NCBI GenBank assembly: GCA_039621445.1
Contig: CP154957.1
Location: forward strand, 31,266,399 to 31,330,398
DNA length: 64,000 bases
Direction: 5' to 3'
From: Euglena gracilis
Lineage: Eukaryota; Euglenida; Euglenophyceae; Euglenales
Positions 36,101-46,452 of this stretch are shown here, piece by piece. The notes beneath the pieces were generated by a model, which had not been told where the DNA came from, ran no database searches, and worked only from the letters and a program-made list of their open reading frames with translations. Both the position numbers and the translations under genes were made by a program. Position 1 is the stretch's first letter; every line of letters starts with the position of its first letter.

Positions 36101-37890
36101 GCCCGCGCAGAACCGGAAGGCGACGGCGGGGGCAGGCTGCCGGGGAGGGGGGGCATGAATGCAAGGGGAATTGAACGTAGACCCTCGAAAACCACGAGGC
36201 GAAAAATTCAAACAAAGCGCAAGTTCGCATTCTGGGAGTGCAAGAAAAATGTGTGTCACAAAAAAAATGATTGGCAATTTGGAGAACATAATGCTACCAA
36301 AAATTGGCAAAAAAAACTGGAAGCAAGGAAAAGAAAAGACCCAGAAATGGACAAACATATTGGTCCCGAAATGCCAAATTTTCAAAGACAAAAACATTTC
36401 CCATCAGAAATCCAAAAATTAAGCAAGAAAGCAAAAAAACACATTTGAGATCCCTCGAACTGAACCGAGCGGACCCCAGCCTGAACCCTCCCTCAAATGC
36501 AGACCCTGAAATAGACCCTCTCCCATCTCCGCCCTCATTCCCCAGTCCAGACCCAAACCTTTGGGTTTGGGGAAGCAGACATATGCCTTGGGACGCTACG
36601 GATCCAGCATCAGCAGCCTCCCCGGTGAGGGCGACGAGGGAGGGAGCAAGTGCCATGCCAAGCGCCCCTGAGGCGGATGGGAGGGGGACCGTTGGGGCTG
36701 CCGGTCAGGCACAGAGGACACCAGCGAACGGTAAGGCTTTGAATTCTTGGAACAGAAACGGCAAACGGCAGACTGCGGCCGCGAGCATGGCAACGTGGGC
36801 CCACCACGCAGCCCGGCCCCACGCCTGGGAGGTAGAAGAGGTTGCTGCCCAGGAGCGACTTGCGGCGTCCGATGCGGTCCGACAGGAGGATGCAGCCCCC
36901 GGCGCCGGGGACGCCTGGCGGGCCCCGCACCGACACGCCGGTGTGTCTCACCCCCCCCATTTTTTTCTCAAACAAATTAAACAAGGAGACCGCCGAGCTC
37001 CATCAAAAGTTGAAAGTTTGAATCCCGGCGGCAGCCACGTTGGATGACGAGGCAAGGAGACCCTGTCGGCTCCGTCCAGGGTCCACGCCAAACCTCACGC
37101 GGCCACTCAGCCAGGCGGCCCCGGGGCGGCCCCCAGCATGGCCCCCACCAGGACGCTGGCCACCAGCAGCCCCTTGGTCCAGGGGTCCAGCCCGAACTCC
37201 TCATCGATGTACAGCAGGGCGGCGGTGATGGCGCCCGTGTTGTACCCTGAGCCCCGCCCGCCCACCGCAGCACAGGTTGGGGCACCGCATTATGGGTTAC
37301 AGGCTGCAGGCAGGTTTTTTTTTATCCCGGGGGGGAGGGGGGGGGGGGGTCCGCCCCCCCCCCCCCCCCCCCTGGGGTGCCCCCCCCCCCCCGGACCCAC
37401 CCACTTTTGCCCAAAAATGGCCAAAAATGCCAAAAATAGCACCTTTTTTCAAAAAACCCCTGGCTGTGTGGGGCCAAACACTCAGTTGCTGACCTCCCCC
37501 TCTGGGAGAGGGTGGTGGACACTGTTGCACGGGCCTAAACACACCCACCCACTTTTTTTCTTCAAAAAAAAACCCCACCCACAACCCCCCCCCCACCTGG
37601 GGGTCCATCCACCCACCCACCCATCCAAAACCGGCAGAGACCTCTACAAAGAAAGCCAGGCTGGACTGGCCGATGGCTCACTCAACCCCCAAGGTGCGGC
37701 CCTAACCCACCCACACTCTTGAAAACCCACCCCATGGGTGGCGCAGGAGCACACCGAAGAGGAAGCTACCGAGCACGGCGGTGGCCACACAGCCGTAGAG
37801 GTAGCGGGAGACTGGCACGTCACCCTTCAGCCGCCTTTCAGCTGGCCCATCGGAGAGGAGGGGCCGCCGCTCCGGCTGGGCGGGGGCCAT
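23713..37890 (-). CDS. Sugar-porter family MFS transporter, 14 exons
   Basis: Twelve-helix membrane carrier of the sugar porter (SLC2-like) family, about 525 aa; the substrate (hexose or polyol) cannot be told. Exons: 37890-37755, 37246-37125, 36908-36826, 36136-36019, 35841-35792, 35603-35527, 35317-35243, 30435-30264, 29853-29733, 29360-29274, 29035-28953, 28488-28405, 28058-27939 and 23967-23713. Signatures in order are [67 protein letters not shown] and VPETKG. Both DRxGRR loops and PESPR/PETKG are intact, so it looks functional. The central loop after PESPR is long and acidic. The C-terminal tail is about 70 residues, rich in Glu, Ser and Pro. The ATG is only 1 nt from a CAG at 37894-37892. 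At least three introns are non-conventional. The joins between exons 2-3 and 3-4 are ambiguous by a few nt. Two introns exceed 3.9 kb and hold unusual repeats. Confidence 0.93.
24190..27540. repeat. Dispersed GCGCAAATGCGC palindrome family
   Basis: Imperfect palindromes of about 30 bp, with core TGCGCA(A/T)(A/T)(A/T)TGCGCA flanked by GGTTGGTG/CACCAACC or GGTCGGTT/AACCGACC. Copies are near 24195, 24723, 24770, 25136, 25350, 25430, 26120, 26225, 26411, 26440 and 27510. All lie in one transporter intron. Confidence 0.85.
24266..24378. repeat. AT microsatellite
   Basis: Interrupted (TA)n in transporter intron 13. Confidence 0.97.
28088..28300. repeat. Family A relative, right end missing
   Basis: Begins CAGGGGCTTTTTTAAGACCG and carries the GCTAAAAATAGCACC and GGCACCTTCGGCGCC core, but no matching CCCTG terminus is visible. 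It lies inside the conventional intron between transporter exons 12 and 13. Confidence 0.6.
29036..29273 (-). other. Non-conventional intron, transporter VGRR|PLALF
   Basis: The ends are GGC-CAG...CTG-CCGTC. Excision rebuilds GTGGGCCGGCGCCCGCTG, reading VGRRPL in the conserved DRxGRR loop. Octamers CCGGCGGC and CCGTCGCC match at 6/8. Confidence 0.9.
30010..30190. repeat. CA/CG-rich microsatellite
   Basis: (CA)n with CGCACA and ATGCACAC variants, in the intron between transporter exons 8 and 9. Confidence 0.95.
31385..33317. repeat. 163-bp tandem satellite, about 12 copies
   Basis: Head-to-tail units of 163-164 bp containing GGTCGGCGGCCCAAAACGGG, a GGTCGAAAAACGCTCG segment and CGATTTTTTTCGACTTTTTT. 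Copies differ by point changes and homopolymer length; one near 32100 has a T-run replacing the GGGTCCGGG segment. Sixty-residue frames repeated in it are by-products of the period. The array is wholly intronic. Confidence 0.95.
33317..33745. repeat. Two-copy repeat of about 230 bp
   Basis: Two diverged tandem copies of a unit with CGAACAGAGGGAAA, CGTATCTCGGGC and GGCGTTCCAAGGGCTTCAA, adjoining the end of the 163-bp array. A weaker third fragment (GGCGGGGAGTTGGGG) follows at about 33850. Confidence 0.8.
35318..35526 (-). other. Non-conventional intron, transporter [13 protein letters not shown]
   Basis: The ends are GCC-CAGGCTGTGG...CCACAGCCTG-GCCCC. The inner ends form a perfect 11-bp helix (CCAGGCTGTGG with CCACAGCCTGG). 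Excision gives an in-frame join just before PESPRW. Confidence 0.9.
35604..35791 (-). other. Non-conventional intron, transporter SSYLF|GLAM
   Basis: The ends are GAG-CAGGGC...GCCCTG-GCGCT, an exact consensus with a 6-bp pairing of the inner ends. Excision joins TACCTCTTT to GGGCTTGCC. Confidence 0.9.
37305..37620. repeat. Family A-related GC-homopolymer repeat
   Basis: CAGGTTTTTTTTTTATCCC, long G and C runs, CCCACCCACTTTTGCCC and CCAAAAATGCCAAAAATAGC resemble family A, but termini and a target duplication are not clear. It lies in the conventional first intron of the transporter gene (37754-37247). Confidence 0.6.
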
Positions 37891-37891
37891 C

Positions 37892-38370
37892 CTGGGACGG
37901 AGGCCGCGCCCCTCACGCTATCGCACTGCCGCCCGCGAGACGCCTCTGCGCGACAGGCGTGGTGCAGGACAGGCAGGGGACGGAAAGGTCAGACACGACC
38001 AGTGCACACTCATCACAGGTTGGTGCCGACAACCAGCATCGCAGGCGGGTTCCTCTTTGCCTCGTGCAGCTCCAAAAACAAACTCTGGGTGAATAGGTGG
38101 GGGCATCGTGTTCCGGCAGATGCCCCACCATCACGCAGAAGCTGCAACGAAGCCAATGCGGTTCAAAACAAAAATCCAAAACCCCCGCCTGCCAGTAGTT
38201 TCGTTTCCGCACGGGAGTGCCGCTGACTGGCATCGCCCATCGGCACGCAGTGGAACACAGCAGCAAGAGCTGGGCAAATGCGATGCGTCTGGGGTCTGGA
38301 ACGGGGCCACAGGGACGGGGGGCCGCCCCGTGCGCTGGATCGTGGCGGGGGAGGGAACAGTGCATTGCGG
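37892..38370. other. Spacer upstream of the transporter gene
   Basis: About 480 bp between the stop of the upstream gene and the transporter start. A CAG at 37894-37892 directly precedes the ATG and is a candidate spliced-leader acceptor. Nothing else is recognisable. Confidence 0.45.
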
Positions 38371-41300
38371 TCAGCCGACGGCCGGTGCCGGGGCGCCGGG
38401 GCCGGGGCCGGTGGGGGTCGCTCCACCCAGGCTGGGCAGCGGGGGCAGCGGGCCGGCGGGGGCCCCGGGGGGAGTGGCGGTCCCGTCCGGCGCCTCCGCG
38501 GCGGTGGGGAACGGCGGGGGGAAGAGGGGCCCGAGGGGGGCGCCGTACGGCCACAGCCCCGGCCGGGGGGACAGGGAGGCCGGCGTGAGCCGCAGACAGG
38601 CCAAAGGCCCCCGACCGACAGGCGTGCGGCGGCGCAAAATACACAGACAGATCTTCAAAGGGTTTCCTTTTTTGCATATCCGGCAGGTTTGCAGCTGCCA
38701 TCATCGGAACAGCGAAATGCCCAGTTCGTTTCACACCTGTGTCAAGACCAACAAACTATGACAAATTCCAAATTTTAGCCCGCGGTCAGCTGCGGTCGGC
38801 TGCGGTCGGCCGCGGTCGGCCAGCGGTCGGCAAAGTAGTTGGCTGTAGGTGGGGGGCAGGCTAACAAAAAATGAGCGTATATCACAATCACACAATCCAC
38901 TGTTGCCGACTTTTGGCCACTTTTCGCTGCTTTTGGCCAGATTTTGATGCTTTTGGACTGATTTTGGCCACTGTTGCTTTTGGCCAGATTTTGATGCTTT
39001 TGGACTGATTTTGGCCACTGTTGCCGACTTTTGGTCAATTTTTGCTGCCTTTGCCCATTATTTCCTGCCTTTTGCTTTCTTTTGGTCACTTTTGTTGCTT
39101 TTGCCCGCTTTTTGCTGTGCTTTGGCTGCTTTTGGCCAGCTTTTGCTTTGCTTTGACCTCTTTTGACCACTTTTGGCCTCTTTAACCCACTTTTGACCAC
39201 TTTTCGCTACTTTTGGCCATTTTTACCCACTTCTGGCCACTTTCAGGCCACTTTAAACGCCTTTTTGTTGCTTTTGACATCAAGAGCAGTCAAACGTGAC
39301 CTAAAAATGGCCTAAAAGTGGCAAAAGATGGTTAAAATGGCCAAAAGTTCCAAAAGCAGGCAAAAAGACAAACCAAGACTCAAGATAAACCCAACGTGGA
39401 ATGTCTGCGGCAAATTTCTTGGGGCATATATGATTTGAGACTATTCACCGTCCATTGCAACAATTTGTGGCCGGAATGAAGCGCATCCTGTTCCCGAAAA
39501 AAAACGGGAAGGGTGGGAGAAATGGCCAGCACCCGCCCCAACCCATCCACCCACCCACCCACCCAACCAACACCCATCGGGTTTCTGGGATTCCTGTTCA
39601 CATCCACCCTTGGCAACCACCCTGGGGGTCACACCAGGGTCAAATCAGCAATGGTCTTCGTGCAATGGTGTGGGACTCAAACACTCCTCGTCGGGCTGCC
39701 CTGGCCTGGGCAGGACCCCTGGCCCGGCAGCAGGGAGGAGAGGGTGGGCACGAAGCCCGGGCCGAAGCCGGGGGGCCCGCGGCGCGGCACGCCGTACGGC
39801 AGGCCGCCCATCAGCCCGGAGCCAAACATGAGCGGGTAGCGCACCCCGGGCCGCGTCACGCGCGGCAGCGGCGGCGTGAAGTCCTCCATCGCCGCCATCG
39901 ACTCCGCCAGCTCCGCCCCAGGGGAGGGCGGCTTGGCAGGACCAGGGTCTACTCGATCCCTGGGTGTGCAGCCCAGCTGGGAGAAAGGTGTTTGTTGGCT
40001 GGAGAATCCCCCGGATCTGGGGGACCCTCCGGAACCAAAAAAAATATTATTTTACACCAAAATGAACCGAAAAATGCGGTTTTTGGGAACACGCGGTTCC
40101 TACTCTTCACCCTCTCGTGCACAGGATGGCACCCCCCCCCCTGTTCCTTGCCCGCCTTGATCCAGCTGCGGCGGCGGCGCTTCTTCTCCGGCGGGGCGTC
40201 CTCCGCCGTCTTGTCCCCGCGCAGCCCCACCAGCAGATAGGCCGTGTCCACGATGTCGTCCCCGTACACAATTGGCTCGGGGACGGCGGGGGGCGGGGCC
40301 GGGACTAGGGCGGCGGCTGAAAGTTGGGGAGCCGCCGCCTCACTGGGGTCGGAGGCGGCGGCGGTGGCGGCGGTGGTGTTGGTGGCGGGGGCGGAGGCAG
40401 GGGCGGGTGTGGGCTCGGGGGCTTGGGGCGGCGCGGCACTGGACCGGAGCTGACTGGGGAGGGGCTGCGCATTCCCACACACAAGCCAACCCGGCACCTC
40501 CCGGACCATAAAATTATCCACCAGAGTCAATTCCACCCTTCCAAAAAAGCCACTTATTGGGAAAAGAAGTCAGTCACTACCCCAGTTATTACCCCAGGCT
40601 TCTTTGCACTAACCCTTGGGGGGGTGGGGTGCCTTGTGCTATGGGGTGTCTGCCATAGCAGGCACCCCACCCCTTGGGGGTCGGTTCACCAACCCAGGCA
40701 AATTTCCTTGAAAATGGCCATTTTTGGGCCTTGGTACCTTCAGTGACAGAGGAGGGGGGGGGGTGCTATAGCACTACCCACTGACCTCCTCTTCCTGCGG
40801 GTCAAAATGCCCTACCCCTCTGCCTCCCATAGCAACCCTGGGGGGGGGGGGGTGCAACCTTCCTTAAAAAGAAGCCTGCCCCCGGGAGGGGTCGGTTACT
40901 TTGAGCCAAAGAAGATTAACCACAAAGATGGACAAAAGTGGCTAAAAAATCTGGCAATTTCGGCAACTCGCCAACCGGGTAGAGCCAACATCAGGGGGGG
41001 GGATGCAACTTGGCCCTTCAAATTATGCAAGTCAAAAAAAATGCAAAAAATGCAAAAAAAAATGCAAAAAAATGCAAAAAAATGCAACTTGCATAAAACC
41101 CCTGAGAAAAGGCTGGAATATAACAGAGTTTTGCTCCCTAAAATCAGAAAACATGTGACAATGCTGGCGTACCTGTCAATGATTCACAAAGAAGACCTCC
41201 TGGAAGGCAATGGCAAGCACTGTGACCCAAAGGACCCCAGGCAACTGCAGAGGGACCAGAGAAAAAACGTGACATATGGCGACCAACTACAAAAAAAAAT

Positions 41301-42883
41301 TCCAGGGCAAAATATTTTATGCAAAAAATGCAAAAAAAAATGCAAAAAATGCAAAAAAAATTGCAAACATATGGCGGCCAACTACAAAAAACTTTTCCAG
41401 GGCAAAATATTTTATGCAAAAAAATGCAAAAAATGCAAAAAAAGCAAATTTCAGAAAAACCTGATTATGCAAAAAAATGCAAATTATGCAAGTTGCATAT
41501 TCCCCCCCCCCTGCCAACATCCAGCCAGTCACCCCTCCCTCCAATGACCAAATCCTTGCATGCCATGACGCGGCACCCCACACAGCACGCACACACAAGA
41601 GGTGCAGCCCCTGGTGGGTCACGGGTGGCGCGGGCTTCGGCGCAGGGGCGGCGGCGGCGGCGGCGGGCCGGGCGGGGCGGTGGCGGCGGGCGAGGGCGGC
41701 GACCGCCGCGGTCACCGCCTGGAGCTTCTGCTCCACGGCGGCCGCTGGGCGGCCCTCCAGCGGCACCGCCCTGAGGGGCCAAGAGGGGGGGGGGGAGGGG
41801 CCCCAGGGATGAGACCGGCAATGCAGGCCAGCGGGGCCGTGGCGGTGGCGCCTGCCGGGTGGATGGAACAGACCATACAATTCTCCACCGACCCCCAAGC
41901 GGGGGGGGGGTCATTTCCAACCTTCCAAAAACCAGTCAGGTTCGTGGCTTCTGTGCCGGTTCACTTTGGTGGGTTTTTTGCCGATCCGTGGGGTCCGTGG
42001 GGTTGGTTGGACCAAAAACCAGTTTGTCACTCTGAAAAAGCCAGTCACCCATCCCCCAGGTGGGGGGGGGGGGGTCCGCCAGTGACTGATTGTGTAGGGA
42101 GGATAGGGGAGGGTCGTTAGACAATCCCACTCGCTGGATAACGGGATAACTTTCTCCAACTTAACGTTTCTCTCGGTGCCGCAGGCCTGCACTGCGACTC
42201 AAAACACCAAAAAGGAAATTCAGAAATTGGGTCGGAGGGTCAAATGACTCGCCCCGGATTGCATAGTGTATGGTTCCGGCATCGAGGCACACCCAACACG
42301 AGAAAAGAGGGCCTGCAGCCGGTCGTGATCGCCTCGGTCTACCGTGTAGGCGTGCGACGTTCCCGAGCCAGAATTGGGTGGGGGGGGGGGTGGCTGGTGT
42401 TCCATGTTTCGAAGGGACCAACACATCTCCACTTGTGTTGCTGGCGAGATTTTTCCATTGGGGTCCCCATTACCGCCGGCCGTGCAACACTGCAGGGCAG
42501 GCCACCGCCCCTCGGCCAGAACAGTGTGCCGGGGGGCGGGGCATGGCGGACCTGGGTGGTGAGCCAGACACAGAGCACGGGGAGGAGGTACGCCGGCCAG
42601 CGGGGCGTCGGGGCGGCGGCTCCGCCGGAGGTCGGCGGCACCCAGTCCGGCCCCTCCCCCGGCCCCTGCGCCGCGCGTCACCCGGAAAGCCGCGGTGCAG
42701 AGGTTCTGCCACAAAACGCCATTCCCAAACTGGATCGCCGAACAGTACCTCCAGCCATGTGTTGGGTGGGGGTTTGCATCAGCGGCGGCTGGCGGACTGC
42801 ATGGGCGACAGAAACCTCAGCAGAATGGCGGCGACGTCCCGATTCCGCGCTGTGGCGGGGGCAGAGGGCCATGCCCGGGCCAT
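38371..42883 (-). CDS. Ala/Pro-rich protein with basic nuclear-localisation motif
   Basis: Family not recognised. Supported exons are about 42883-42800 (MARAWPSAPATARN then RDVAAILLRFLSPMQ), 42732-42682 (FGNGVLWQNLCTAAF), 41770-41611 (VEQKLQAVTAAVAALARRHR, then an Ala/Pro linker), about 40470-40147, 39913 to about 39715, and about 38570-38371 ending in TGA. The fourth exon has a long Ala/Pro/Thr stretch, then PIVYGDDIVDTAYLLVGLRG and KKRRRRSWIKAGK, a likely nuclear-localisation signal. The fifth has MAAMEDFTPPLPRV and a Gly/Pro-rich segment. The disordered Pro-rich regions and the basic cluster suggest a nuclear regulatory protein, which is inference. Joins before exons 2, 3, 4 and 6 are unresolved; exon 4 to 5 is a clean non-conventional splice. 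The ATG lies 9 nt after TAG at 42895-42893. Confidence 0.55.
38880..39365. repeat. Degenerate TTTTGGCCACTTTTGG array
   Basis: Many copies of TTTTGGCCA(C/G)TTTT and TTTTGCTGC variants, in the last intron of the Ala/Pro-rich gene. The same style of array occurs at about 52080-52520 and, in complement, at about 22860-23180. Confidence 0.8.
39914..40146 (-). other. Non-conventional intron, Ala/Pro-rich gene
   Basis: The ends are GAA-CAGGGG...CCCCTG-GGGCG, an exact consensus with CAGGGG pairing to CCCCTG. Excision joins WIKAGK to ELAESMAAMEDF in frame. Confidence 0.8.
41030..41500. repeat. ATGCAAAAA-type simple repeat
   Basis: Clusters of AAATGCAAAAAATGC on both sides of a non-repetitive 200-bp stretch, in an intron of the Ala/Pro-rich gene. 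The sub-repeat with CAACTACAAAAAA and AGGGCAAAATATTTTATGC occurs twice (about 41284 and 41380). Confidence 0.8.
41900..42140. repeat. Partial family B repeat
   Basis: Contains CAAAAACCAGTCAG, CACTCTGAAAAAGCCAGTCA and a C/G hairpin in the order seen in family B. It lies in an intron of the Ala/Pro-rich gene. Confidence 0.6.
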
Positions 42884-42892
42884 GGGGATACC

Positions 42893-43478
42893 CTAGAGGA
42901 TGGCCGGGGGAAACCAGGGGCGTTGAGAAGAAGTGGCCCAACCAGGGCATGCCGTTCCGTATGACTTCGGCCTTGAGCAGCAAAAGACTGTGGGTATTGG
43001 TTTCCCTGCCTAAGAGCCAAGGAAAACATATGAAGGAGACAATCGAAAAGCGGAAGATGCCACCGCTGCTGAGGGCTGGCTCATCGTGGCATGACCCTTC
43101 CCCGATGACCTGCATGTGGATTGGTCACCTCAGATCGCTGAATTCGATGAACATTCATCCACGGCCTGGAGATTGGTGACTTGGCTCACCCATCATCAGT
43201 GCTCAACACAACTCTGCAGCATTGTCAGGAGTTCCCAATGGGATCACACATCGATGTGTAATTGCCCATATCTTATCATTACTTGCATCATCTTTTCTTG
43301 TATAATAATTAATAAGACGGCAATGAACACGGTTGATTCATCGTTCCATGATTCAAGACCATAATTAACAGCCAATAATCTTGGGGCCAAATGGCCTTCT
43401 TGTCAAAATGCCCATCAATCCAGTTTCACCAATCACAGTTTGAAGCAGCTGCATGCATTCTGCAGCCCGGACGCAAGC
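42893..43478. other. Spacer between the TPR-like and Ala/Pro-rich genes
   Basis: About 590 bp of A/T-richer DNA. TAG at 42895-42893 is a candidate spliced-leader acceptor. Otherwise nothing is recognised. Confidence 0.4.
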
Positions 43479-46450
43479 TCAGATGTCACTGAACGAATGC
43501 CGCCACACACTTTCAAATGCAGCGAACTTCCCGGCCGAGAAGCACAGGTGGCTGAGGAGGGCCGTCCACAGGAAGGCGAAGCAGGGCATGGGGAGGTGCG
43601 CGTCGAACTCCACGTCATCGTCCGCCGGCAAAGCCCTCCAGAGACCCCATCCATGACCCACTGCACAGCGCACTCTTTTCTGTCCCAGTGCTTGGCGCTG
43701 TCCCAGGGCTCGGGATGGAAGGCAGTGACCTTGGCCCCAGAAAAGAGGACGGACGGATTGCTGTCCTGGCCCCCCGGGAACACCCGCCACCCGTCGGGGG
43801 GAACCACCACGGTGGGAGGGGTTTGGGGGCCAGCGCCTCCCCATACTCCACGTGGGCGATGAGGGACAGGAGCACCCGGCAGCTTTGGCCCACCTGGGAA
43901 GGGGCAACAAGCAGGCTGAAAGGCGCGAAAATCCGGAAGGCCATGCACATACGGCGCATGCAGACAAACGCCACAAATCCCGCCCTCATCCGCGCTCCAC
44001 CATTCACAACTGTCAAGATTACTTCCTGTTCAACCTTCTCTGTCCACTTCCTTTTTTTTAAAAAAACATTAAACCCCCGGGTGGGGGGGTAAAGGGGTGG
44101 GTTCGGGCCTGAGCCTCCACCGGGGGGTTCCAATGTCAGGGGTCTGGGAAGGAGTAGAAACAAGAAATTTTGCTGTGAAGGGCCGGTGATTTTTTGAAAA
44201 AGTTGGCAAACATGATGCGATGATGGAGTTTTGGGAGGCTATTTTGAGGACAGCCTGGAAAGTATTGGCCAGCAGCCCATAATTTTCAAGCCCAATCAAA
44301 AATGATGAAAAATGGGTTTCGAGAGTTTTTTCCCCCCCTCTGTTGTCCTCCCCCGCCCCCGCCCCCGCCCCCGCCGCCTGCGGCCATCCTGGCGCCCCCA
44401 GATGGGTCAAAGAAGCCTGAGGCAATGCTGGACAATTTTTCCAGTCAACAGGCAGAGTAATACCATGCTTGTGGTGCGCTGGCACGGTGGGCTGTCGGAA
44501 GGGCCATTGGGAACGTGCAGGGTGTGCTCTGCACATCCCTATCACTCATACCACACTCGCATTCATCGCAAGGCGATCCAGATCACTGCAGTCAGGCTGC
44601 TCTCTGAATGTGACCATCCGGGGAAGAGCCCTTTCCGAGGGTCATCGAATGCCTTAAGGAGAGGATGCCCAAACTTTTTCTGATTTCGTTATTGCTTCCA
44701 CCGCACAATGGCAATAGTTTTTATTTTTTCAAAACCAGCACAGTTAAGCAGTCCTCTCGGGAATAGAGATTGTGAAGTCACGAAGCAATGATGTGTGTAT
44801 GTTTTGTTGCCTCTGGCTTCTTCAATGTTCTATTTCGAACAAATGCAATGTTTTTGCATCAACGTCTTGCGCCTTGACAGCCCACCTTGGCAATCCTGTC
44901 TCTGAGGGGATTTGAATTGTGGAGACGGCTCTGGCAACCAAGTTCGACAATTTTTATATTTTTATGTAACTGTTGGGAGGCAGGAAGACATGGGGGGCGG
45001 GGGTGCCGAAGCAATTTCACGACCCTCTTACCTGGGAGGTGTCGCTGGGGGCCCGGCCATTCAGCGCCTCCCGCCCGCGACGGAACCCGTCCCGGTCCCC
45101 GCCGCAGTACGCCGCGACGCTGGCGAGGAAGTGGGGGAGGCCGTGCGGGTCGGGGGCCGGCGGCAGCCCCTTGCCGCCAGCTGGCGCAAGCTGCGCGATG
45201 CGGGGGACGGGAAAGCGGCACCCATGTGGGCAGCGGTTTCGCATGGCAGGGCGGCGTCCAAATCCATCTCCAAGTCCAAGTCCATCGGGATTGGAGCCGG
45301 CGGGTGTCAGGGACCTGCTTTTCCCACGACGCGATGGAACGAAAAAAGAGAGAATCGAGGGGGCAGGGACAGGGGTTCGGAGCGCAGCCAGAAGGCATGC
45401 CTTTGCAGCCTTCTGGAAGCAGCGGATCGCCTCAGCGTGGCCGGAGAGGTGGTCCCGTACATCGATTCACTTGGTGACCTCACGCAAACCCACCCACTCA
45501 AAACCTTTTTGACAACCCACCCGCGCATTACCCCCATCGGGGGGGTACCTACCCACACAATATGGGCAGAAAAATTTCCACCCGGCCGGACTGACCCGTG
45601 GCTCACCCCCACGGGGTGACTCGTCTCACCCCCCATGGGGGGGGGGGGCAGTGGCCCCAACCACCCACCCACTCTTGAAAACCCATCCAGGGAGCGGAGA
45701 CACAGGCGTTGCGTGAATCCATGGTCCCAGTGCAGTAGCCCGATGAGCACCAGCGCCCGGCCCCAGGGCTGGATACAAATGTTGTGTTGATTTGGTGGAT
45801 GCGAATGGTGTGTTGATTTGGAATGCCACGCTCCCCCCAACCTCTTCTCTGCGCCTGGAAGTTGGAAAAAGGACGGGGTTGAAGCGGGCGACAGGCAGCC
45901 CTGCGTGGCATTGCTGTGGCCGGGACGAAAGCGCCAGGACCTGCAGGGCAGAAAACAGTGCGAACACTGTCACCACAGAGTGGTTGCAGGGGGAAAAGAA
46001 ACACAAAAAAAAACGCACAAAAAAAGCAAAAACCACAAAACCTTCCAAGATCAAAAGGCACAAAAAATCTTAAACAAAAAATGCATGTGTGCTCCCCAGG
46101 GGGCTGCTGCACCTCCTCCGCCTGCGCCAGCAGCGCTCGGCCATCCTCCAGGTGGCCCGCTTGGCACTGCAGCAGCGCCAGTTTGGCCAGCAGGAAGGCG
46201 TCTGCCACCTGAGGGGGACGCATGCCAACCCCGGTGGGGGGTGCCTTGAGCCGCGGGGTGCCTGCCCATAGCAAGCACACCCGGGGGGGGGTCTGGACCC
46301 CAGTGCCTGTCACACACCTGGCGAGGAGGCCACAGAATTGGGGCGGGGCAGACTGACCTGCGGCGTTGACAGCGACAGGAAGTGGGCGCAGTCGCTGTCG
46401 GTGTACACCTCCCGGGGGAAGCCGGGCCGGGGCTTGCCCGCCTCCTTCAT
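43479..46450 (-). CDS. TPR-like helical-repeat protein
   Basis: Family not recognised. Supported exons are 46450-46358 (MKEAGKPRPGFPREVYTDSD), 46208-46113, 45940-45907, 45758 to about 45690, about 45452-45375, 45190-45032, 43893 to about 43800, and about 43620-43479 ending in TGA. Amphipathic helices DAFLLAKLALLQCQAGHLED + GRALLAQAEE and SGHAEAIRCFQKAAKACLLA resemble tetratricopeptide repeats, so it is probably a scaffold in a complex. I considered a proteasome Rpn9-type subunit because of the helix spacing and GDRDGF, but the C-terminal half does not fit. Introns 1 and 2 and the one after 45032 (CAG|GTAAGA) are GT-AG. The intron 45906-45759 is non-conventional. The joins around exons 4-6 and 7-8 are unresolved. 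The ATG is 2 nt after a CAG. Confidence 0.55.
45759..45906 (-). other. Non-conventional intron, TPR-like gene
   Basis: The ends are ACG-CAGGGCT...AGCCCTG-GGGCC with a 7-bp helix between inner ends (CAGGGCT with AGCCCTG). Excision joins RPQQC to RALVLIGLLHW in frame. Confidence 0.75.
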
Positions 46451-46452
46451 TC

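Noticed and set aside
37138-37722. Plus-strand frames over GC-rich exons (also 34xxx-35xxx, 53xxx and others)
   Set aside because: Shadows of minus-strand exons; GC-rich codons leave the opposite strand open. Family signatures exist only on the minus strand.
46113-46450. Assignment of the TPR-like gene to proteasome subunit Rpn9/PSMD13
   Set aside because: Helix spacing is suggestive, but downstream exons do not match the PCI-domain half of that family.
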